The notes beneath the pieces were generated by a model. That model saw only the letters and a program-made list of their open reading frames with translations, was not told the DNA's origin and made no database searches. This document shows positions 6,802-10,393 of a stretch of 10,393 nucleotides of DNA, piece after piece (position 1 is the first letter of the stretch; each line of letters opens with the position of its first letter). The stretch comes from JAVKSL01 sp039583695 (lineage in GTDB: Bacteria; Actinomycetota; Acidimicrobiia; Acidimicrobiales; JAJPHD01), in the NCBI GenBank assembly GCA_039583695.1, contig JAVKSL010000088.1, forward strand, positions 1-10,393, read 5' to 3'. The translations under genes were made by a program, and so were the position numbers.

Positions 6802-6814
6802 GCTGCTGCGCTTC

Positions 6815-6899
6815 GTGGGGCCTGGTGTGGCCTGGTGAGGTTTGCGCAGGTCAGGAGTGGTATGCGAGGGGCCTACGTGGGGCCTGGTGGGGCCTCGTG
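6815..6899. repeat. Direct repeats beside the att core, candidate integrase arm sites
   Basis: GTGGGGCCTGGTG occurs exactly at 6815-6827 and 6877-6889. Each is followed at once by a related copy: TGGCCTGGTG at 6828-6837, and GTGGGGCCTCGTG at 6887-6899, which shares three bases with its partner. The pairs are 62 bp apart, about six helical turns. Repeats flanking the core of a tyrosine-integrase attP are usually arm-type binding sites for the integrase N-terminal domain. No protein-coding gene overlaps them. Confidence 0.7.
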
Positions 6900-6921
6900 T
6901 GGGCCTGCGCGGTCGAGTTAC

Positions 6922-6939
6922 GTTTACATCCCGTTTACA
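6922..6939 (-). repeat. GTAAAC-N5-GTAAAC motif at the whiB 3' end
   Basis: Minus strand reads TGTAAACGGGATGTAAAC, a direct repeat of GTAAAC with an 11-bp period (one helical turn). It covers the last codons and stop of whiB and runs towards the att repeats. A copy with 16 of 18 identical bases lies at 9381-9398. Confidence 0.7.
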
Positions 6940-7259
6940 AGGGCCACCTGTTCCCACCGCCGCAGGGTGCGCCGCTGGGCCTCGTCGGTGCCCCCCCACA
7001 CGCCCACGAGGGACGGGTCCGCCAGCGCCAGCGCCAAACACTCAGCCTGGACCAGGCAGCGCTGGCAGATGGTGCGGGCCTCGGCGCTGGTGTCGGGCTG
7101 GCTCGGCCTGGCGGGGAAGCGGAAGAACAGCGCCTGGTCGTACTCCTTACAGGCTGCGTCACGATGCCACGGCGGCTGCGCCATGGCCAGGAGGGCCGCA
7201 GCGGGCGAACCTTGCTCCCCGAGACCGACCGCATAGACGTGGCTTACGGCACCCGCCAC
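6924..7259 (-). CDS. WhiB-family iron-sulfur transcription factor
   Basis: 111 residues from GTG 7259. The four cluster cysteines are all present: C37 (DAAC), then C65-x2-C68-x5-C74 (ICQRCLVQAEC), followed by the GVWGG turn (86-90) and a basic tail (RRTLRR) that contacts DNA. Wbl proteins bind a [4Fe-4S] cluster and act with the primary sigma factor; they are common on actinobacterial phages and plasmids. The start is uncertain: GTG 7259 lies 3 bp after the upstream stop and the extra 25 codons look coding, but ATG 7184 would give MAQPPWHRDAAC, closer to the usual Wbl N-terminus. Neither has a clear ribosome-binding site. It is the last gene of the right-arm chain and could regulate either arm. 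Confidence 0.93.
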   Translation of the reverse strand: MAGAVSHVYAVGLGEQGSPAAALLAMAQPPWHRDAACKEYDQALFFRFPARPSQPDTSAEARTICQRCLVQAECLALALADPSLVGVWGGTDEAQRRTLRRWEQVALVNGM

Positions 7260-7262
7260 CGC

Positions 7263-8204
7263 TCAGCTCACACCGTGGCGGGCGAAGATCGCCGCCATTT
7301 CCGGGTCGATGCGGACACCCGGCTCGTCGTCGAGGATCAGGCCCGCGTCGTCGGCCTCGTCACCATCTCCAAGCAGCTCCGCCAGGACGCCCTGGCGGAG
7401 ATCGAACGGGAGGTCATCGACTACCCGGCGTGTGGCTGGGTCCAGCCCGTAGCAGCGCAGGTTTGCCAGGTGGTCGAGCAGATCGACGGTGCCCTCCTGG
7501 CCGGGGAGGGGCGCACGGTGCTCGGGCGGGCGTGCGTCGTCGATGTGGGCCAAGTCCCACCCGGCCGCGTCCGTCGCGACGATCCGACTTCCGACCGGGC
7601 CGGCGCCGGGAATGGAACCGCGCACCACAGGACAGATGATGCCCCGGACGGCGGCGGTGTGCGGATCGTACAACAGGGTCGTGCGATGCGCCTGGCCCTG
7701 ATGTCCGGCGTGCTCGAGGGCGTGTGCCCTAGACAGGGCTCGGATAGCACGGGCACCGAGACCGGCCCACGTGGTCGGGTCGTCGACCACCGGGGCAGGC
7801 GTGCCGACCCGCCACGTGCGCCCATCGGGCAGTACGCGCCACGAGTCGAGATCGGCGAGGGTCTCGGGCGCCACGTCGTCGGAGCGACGCCCGCCGAACG
7901 TGGGCGTCGGCAACCCGTCCACCGGGCTCGACAGGCCCTGCGGGGCGTATGTGGGGCGATGGCGGCCTCGTGGGTGGACAGTGACGGCGAGGGTCCGGGT
8001 GGCGTCGATGGGATGCCCGTCGTGCGACTCGGCCACCTTGCCGGAGGTGGTCAAGCGCACGACGACCGGCTGGTCGATGCCCGCCGTCGCCCTGGCCAGT
8101 ACCTGGACGGCCCAGGCTCTTGCGTCGGGGTTCAAGCGCCGTGCGCCTGCGGGCTCGGTGGCGTCGGCTTCGGGGATCGGATCGGTGATCGGCTTACGGA
8201 ACAT
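7263..8204 (-). CDS. Unrecognised 313-residue protein
   Basis: ATG 8204 is preceded by a good ribosome-binding site (GAAGGAG, 6 nt spacing). I recognise no family. The protein is soluble, with no membrane segment or signal peptide. An acidic N-terminus (PITDPIPEADATEPAGARRLNPDARAW) precedes a mixed domain with DGRTWRVGTPAPVVDDPTTWAGLGARAIRALSRAHALE and LLYDPHTAAVRGIICPVVRG. The C-terminal segment is strongly acidic (ELLGDGDEADDAGLILDDEPGVRIDPEM). On the opposite strand a much longer ORF covers the same DNA, but this frame has the ribosome-binding site, the operon position 3 bp before whiB, and a normal amino-acid composition. Its closeness to whiB suggests co-expression. Function unknown. Confidence 0.8.
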   Translation of the reverse strand: MFRKPITDPIPEADATEPAGARRLNPDARAWAVQVLARATAGIDQPVVVRLTTSGKVAESHDGHPIDATRTLAVTVHPRGRHRPTYAPQGLSSPVDGLPTPTFGGRRSDDVAPETLADLDSWRVLPDGRTWRVGTPAPVVDDPTTWAGLGARAIRALSRAHALEHAGHQGQAHRTTLLYDPHTAAVRGIICPVVRGSIPGAGPVGSRIVATDAAGWDLAHIDDARPPEHRAPLPGQEGTVDLLDHLANLRCYGLDPATRRVVDDLPFDLRQGVLAELLGDGDEADDAGLILDDEPGVRIDPEMAAIFARHGVS

Positions 8205-8376
8205 GGTCTACTCCTTCGGGTTGGCGAGGTGGTCGGGCAGCGTGTTTGCCCTGAGAGCCCGTACGGTGGCCCTCAGGGCGTTCGTAGACCCATCCGGGCA
8301 GGAAACTTACCGGCGGGTAGTTTGCGGGCCTCCTGGGGCGCACGGGACGGGCTCTCACGGGCGTTCGGGTGGTCAT
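8194..8376 (-). CDS. Small overlapping ORF, 60 residues, possible gene
   Basis: The ATG at 8376 overlaps the stop of the upstream gene as ATGA, the same junction used by the genes before it, and the ORF ends 11 bp inside the next gene. The product is basic and Pro/Arg rich with a more distinctive core, NYPPVSFLPGWVYERPEG, and no membrane segment. No family recognised. In its favour are the overlaps at both ends and the otherwise unexplained 168-bp space. Against it are the short length, the lack of its own ribosome-binding site and a perfect inverted repeat in the middle (8248-8279). It may be a small structural or regulatory protein, or the region may act only as RNA. Confidence 0.45.
   Translation of the reverse strand: MTTRTPVRARPVRPRRPANYPPVSFLPGWVYERPEGHRTGSQGKHAARPPRQPEGVDHVP
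8211..8217 (-). promoter_or_regulatory. Ribosome-binding site of the 313-residue protein
   Basis: Minus strand GAAGGAG, 6 nt before ATG 8204. It is the clearest ribosome-binding site of the right arm and lies inside the end of the small ORF 8194-8376. Confidence 0.75.
8248..8279. repeat. Perfect 8-bp inverted repeat with 16-nt loop
   Basis: GCCCTGAG at 8248-8255 pairs with CTCAGGGC at 8272-8279. It lies 44 nt upstream of the start of the 313-residue protein, in transcript sense. No T tract follows on either strand, so a classic intrinsic terminator is unlikely; an operator, attenuating hairpin or processing site between the two halves of the right-arm operon is possible. Confidence 0.6.
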
Positions 8377-9365
8377 CGGCTCGGCCGGGGCGATGGGAGG
8401 TGGTCGTCGACCACCGGGCCGGCGTAGGCGCCTACTGGCCTGCCATCGGGGCCCATCCGGGCACTCTTGCGGCCGCCTGCGGGGTGGATCGTGGTCACCG
8501 CGAAGCGTGGCGTGGGCCGGTACTTGGAGGGCTCGAGCTCGGGCTCAGGTTCCGCCTCGAGGAGCAGGTCCGGCTCGGGCTCGGGCTCGGGCTCCGGCTC
8601 GGGCTCGGGCTCGGGTGTGGCCGGCTCGGGGGCCTCGGCGACCTCCGCCTCCGGCACCGGCTCGGGCTCGGGTGTCACGGTGGCGGGCGCAGCGGTGACG
8701 GGCGCAGTGATGGCAGCGACGTAGACGGGTGCCGGCGGGAACTCCTCGCCGGCACCCAGAGCCCGCAGCGCTCCGGCGATGGCTTGGCGGCAGGTGTCGG
8801 CTTGCTCTGGCGGCAAGCCGGCCAAGCCGTGCTCGACCACACGGTATATCCCGTCCGCCTGCTCCTGCTCGATCCGCGTGTGGAAGTGCAACAGGCGGGC
8901 GTCGAGGTCCAGGCGCGCGATGTCGGCAAGGATCTTCGCCGCTCGGTCCAGTGCGCGCTCATACAAGCTCACCTCAGAGCGGAGCTGCTCGGAGATCGGG
9001 CTCTCCCATCGCCAAGTCCCCAGCGCCGCCACCCGGTCACCGAGCAGTGCTTTCCACGCCAGCACCTCTCCTGCCAGGTCGAGCAGAGCTTGGAGAGGGT
9101 CGGTACAGGGACCGCCGCCGTACTGCTCAAGGAGAGACCGGAGCTTCGCCTCCACCTGTCGATCAGCGCGCCCGGCGAGGGCCTGGCGGGATGAGCCTCC
9201 GTGAAGGTGGCAGCGGCCACCGCCGGCTACCGGGATTCGACAGGTCGAGGGCCCGATGCTGCTGCTGCCACACTTCGGGCAGACATCAAGGCCGCGCGCA
9301 GTGGCGGTCTCACACGCCGCGCAGCGGTAGTTCATGGCCCCGCAGGGCGTGGCGCTGGCGGTCAT
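8373..9365 (-). CDS. Zinc-ribbon/HGG-motif protein, small-terminase-like
   Basis: 330 residues from ATG 9365, chosen over GTG 9401 because GGAGG precedes it and it overlaps the upstream stop as ATGA. Residues 13-32 form a zinc ribbon (C15xxC18, C29xxC32). It is followed by C42 and GGGRCHLHGGSS (49-59), the RCxxHGG motif seen in actinophage small-terminase-like and related phage proteins. Residues 77-185 are helical (TDPLQALLDLAGEVLAWK, YERALDRAAKILADIARLDLDARL), matching the usual middle part of those proteins. Residues 231-278 are a Pro-Glu linker (EPEPEP), followed by a basic tail. The role may be DNA recognition for packaging or transfer. No large terminase, portal or capsid gene is in the window, so a phage assignment is inference. 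Confidence 0.75.
   Translation of the reverse strand: MTASATPCGAMNYRCAACETATARGLDVCPKCGSSSIGPSTCRIPVAGGGRCHLHGGSSRQALAGRADRQVEAKLRSLLEQYGGGPCTDPLQALLDLAGEVLAWKALLGDRVAALGTWRWESPISEQLRSEVSLYERALDRAAKILADIARLDLDARLLHFHTRIEQEQADGIYRVVEHGLAGLPPEQADTCRQAIAGALRALGAGEEFPPAPVYVAAITAPVTAAPATVTPEPEPVPEAEVAEAPEPATPEPEPEPEPEPEPEPDLLLEAEPEPELEPSKYRPTPRFAVTTIHPAGGRKSARMGPDGRPVGAYAGPVVDDHLPSPRPSR
8572..8615. repeat. Hexamer tandem repeat encoding (Glu-Pro)n
   Basis: About seven units of GGCTCG (one variant GGCTCC) in 44 bp, on the opposite strand encoding the EPEPEP run of the zinc-ribbon/HGG protein. It is prone to slippage without frameshift. Similar but broken copies extend to both sides (about 8530-8675). 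Confidence 0.9.
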
Positions 9366-9805
9366 TTCGCCTCCGGTCTGGTTGACATCCTGTTTACACA
9401 CCCCTCCTGACCTGCGGGTACGTGGCCCTCACTTGACCGACTGTCAAGTGGTCGCCCCTCGCAGAGCCCACCTTGGCGCCCGAGAAGGGGGCCGCCTTGA
9501 TGCCCGAGCCGAGCGATCTCGGCATCGAGCAGGTGCTCGGTCTCAGCGTGGATCCAGGCGCAGCAGTGACAGCGACAGTCGTGAGGGCGCCGGCCGGCGA
9601 GGGTCGCCTCTAAGGAGGTTATCCCAGCGTCGAGGGCCTCCTCGGTGACCACCAGTTGGTTTCCGACGAGCGCCACAAGGCGCACAGCGTGAGGGCGCCC
9701 GCAGGTCGTGCAGCAGCGTATTTCGCCACCCTGCTCCAAGAGCCCAGCGGCCACCCGAGCCCACGACGGCGAGACGTCGGGGCCCAGGGGCGAGTGCTTG
9801 ATCAT
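9362..9805 (-). CDS. Small cysteine-rich protein, probable zinc binder
   Basis: 147 residues. ATG 9805 overlaps the stop of the upstream gene as ATGA, and its own stop overlaps the next ATG the same way; the frame is open further upstream but that part is a shadow of the upstream gene. Cysteines cluster in C31C32xxC35 and C77xC79xC81C82, with H39, H75, H80 and H86 nearby, so one or two metal sites are likely. Between them lies an amphipathic stretch (AVRLVALVGNQLVVTEEALDAGITSLEATLAG). No family recognised; a DNA-binding or protein-interaction zinc finger is plausible. The last 45 residues are Gly/polar and probably unstructured. The 3' end of the gene contains the GTAAAC repeat motif (9381-9398). 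Confidence 0.75.
   Translation of the reverse strand: MIKHSPLGPDVSPSWARVAAGLLEQGGEIRCCTTCGRPHAVRLVALVGNQLVVTEEALDAGITSLEATLAGRRPHDCRCHCCAWIHAETEHLLDAEIARLGHQGGPLLGRQGGLCEGRPLDSRSSEGHVPAGQEGCVNRMSTRPEAK
9370..9374 (-). promoter_or_regulatory. Ribosome-binding site deciding the start at 9365
   Basis: Minus strand GGAGG, 4 nt before ATG 9365. The GTG 12 codons upstream has no comparable site, so the shorter zinc-ribbon/HGG protein is preferred. Confidence 0.7.
9381..9398 (-). repeat. Second GTAAAC-N5-GTcAAC motif
   Basis: Minus strand TGTAAACAGGATGTCAAC, identical at 16 of 18 positions to the motif at the whiB 3' end and on the same strand. It lies in the last codons of the Cys-rich gene and just before the ribosome-binding site of the zinc-ribbon/HGG gene, so it could act as an operator for that gene. 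Confidence 0.65.
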
Positions 9806-10362
9806 GGCTGGGACCACAGCGGGCCTCGGAGCGCCTGGAGGGCACGGTGCTCGCCCAACCATTGCCGGACGAGCGCCTCGGCGCCGACAGCCCGGGCGTA
9901 CCAGCACTCCACCAGGACGAGCCCTAGCGGGAGAGCGTCCGCGCGGATCACCTGGCATCCCCATCGGGCCGGCCCGAGGTCGACGCCTGCCCGGGGCCCG
10001 GTTTCCAGCGTCAGGTAGCGGCAGCTGGCAACCGCCACCGCTGCGGAAGCGGCTGCGATCGTGTGTGGAGGCATCGGCTGGGCGCGGATGAGGGACAGTG
10101 ACACCCTGGCCCGGACCATCTCGGAGCGCCCGAGCAGGCGATCCTCCCACACGTCGGCCGTGATCGCCGCGGCCAGGGCGCCGGCGTCAAGGGGGAGACG
10201 CAAGTTGTCGATGCACGGTCGGTCGGTCGAAGCAACGCGGGATTGCGTCCTTCCATGGTCAGCCGGCGGGCTGGCCGGCTCCTTGGTCGCCCGTCGCCAT
10301 CGGCGCCCGGTAGCGGGGCGCCCAAGAGGTCTAGCCACGACCGTCGCCTCCCACAGGGTCAA
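9802..10362 (-). CDS. Unrecognised protein reaching the right part of the window (start uncertain)
   Basis: 186 residues if it begins at TTG 10362, which has GGAGGT (10369-10374) 6 nt upstream. The frame stays open to the right edge, so the gene may begin outside the window. The N-terminal part is basic and probably flexible. From about residue 50 it becomes an ordinary alpha/beta sequence (CIDNLRLPLDAGALAAAITADVW, PMPPHTIAAASAAVAVASCRYLTLE, QVIRADALPLGLVLVECWYARA). The end, ALVRQWLGEHRALQALRGPLW, is helical. No known domain recognised. Its stop overlaps the start of the Cys-rich gene by 4 bp, making it the first visible gene of the right-arm operon. Confidence 0.65.
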   Translation of the reverse strand: MTLWEATVVARPLGRPATGRRWRRATKEPASPPADHGRTQSRVASTDRPCIDNLRLPLDAGALAAAITADVWEDRLLGRSEMVRARVSLSLIRAQPMPPHTIAAASAAVAVASCRYLTLETGPRAGVDLGPARWGCQVIRADALPLGLVLVECWYARAVGAEALVRQWLGEHRALQALRGPLWSQP

Positions 10363-10393
10363 CCCAGCACCTCCGGCCAGGCGCCCATCGGAT

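Noticed and set aside
6759..6840. Complete tRNA-Pro gene
   Set aside because: Only the part from anticodon loop to discriminator folds. AGCGCAGC at about 6803-6813 on the minus strand resembles a D-arm fragment, but anticodon stem, D arm and 5' acceptor cannot be built, so it is a half tRNA.
8248..8279. Rho-independent terminator
   Set aside because: The 8-bp inverted repeat is perfect, but no T tract follows on either strand and the loop is 16 nt.
6825..9194. Very long + strand open frame (789 codons)
   Set aside because: It runs antisense across whiB, the 313-residue gene and the HGG gene. Those have motifs, ribosome-binding sites and overlaps; this frame gives low-complexity Gly/Leu/Arg runs where the opposite strand encodes Glu-Pro repeats. 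It is a GC-bias shadow.
9612..9629. Sequence similar to the 16S rRNA 3' end complement (AAGGAGGTTATCC)
   Set aside because: It lies inside the Cys-rich gene, with no rRNA similarity to either side. Treated as a chance match.
9805..10150. Upstream extension of the Cys-rich gene to 262 residues
   Set aside because: The extension is Arg/Pro/Gly-rich shadow sequence of the upstream gene. The ATGA overlap at 9802-9805 gives a natural start.

Overview
The window is high-GC DNA of actinomycete type. A complete WhiB-family gene, found only in Actinomycetota and their phages and plasmids, a LysM/SARP-like regulator and gene junctions of the ATGA type all point to an actinobacterial mobile element rather than an ordinary chromosomal region. 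No host housekeeping gene is visible. The species cannot be named from the sequence.

Left arm (1-5132, all + strand). A tightly packed, mostly 4-bp-overlapping gene chain begins with the C-terminal end of a TadA/CpaF-type secretion ATPase. It continues with a 73-residue single-span membrane protein, a 60-residue Flp-like pilin, a pilin-like membrane protein, a TadE-like and a TadG-like protein. Next is a 943-residue protein with an extracytoplasmic LysM domain, a fourth membrane span and a cytoplasmic SARP/BTAD-like DNA-binding region. The last gene is a MerR-type excisionase-like HTH protein. The pilin and its neighbour begin translation exactly where a mature Flp pilin would begin, with Glu at residue 5 and no leader, and no TadB/TadC platform gene lies between ATPase and pilin.

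Integration module (5133-6900). A 397-bp stretch with a short tandem repeat and one doubtful small ORF leads to a tyrosine integrase with all catalytic residues. About 78 bp past the integrase stop, on the minus strand, is the 3' half of a tRNA-Pro(GGG), from anticodon loop to discriminator base, without any 5' half. The non-tRNA side holds G-rich direct repeats that look like integrase arm sites. This is the arrangement expected of attP on a circular or excised element (or of tandem elements), not of a chromosomal attL with a restored tRNA.

Right arm (6924-10393, all - strand). Six genes run towards the att site: an unrecognised protein reaching the right edge, a small Cys-rich protein, a zinc-ribbon/HGG-motif protein resembling phage small-terminase-type proteins, a small overlapping ORF, an unrecognised 313-residue protein, and WhiB. 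The first four are joined by 4-bp overlaps. The two arms therefore converge on the att site.

Working model (inference): one integrative, possibly conjugative or phage-plasmid-like element. Its left arm would encode a reduced, leaderless Flp/Tad-like surface apparatus and a wall-sensing regulator linked to excision and integration. Its right arm would carry accessory or regulatory genes ending with WhiB.
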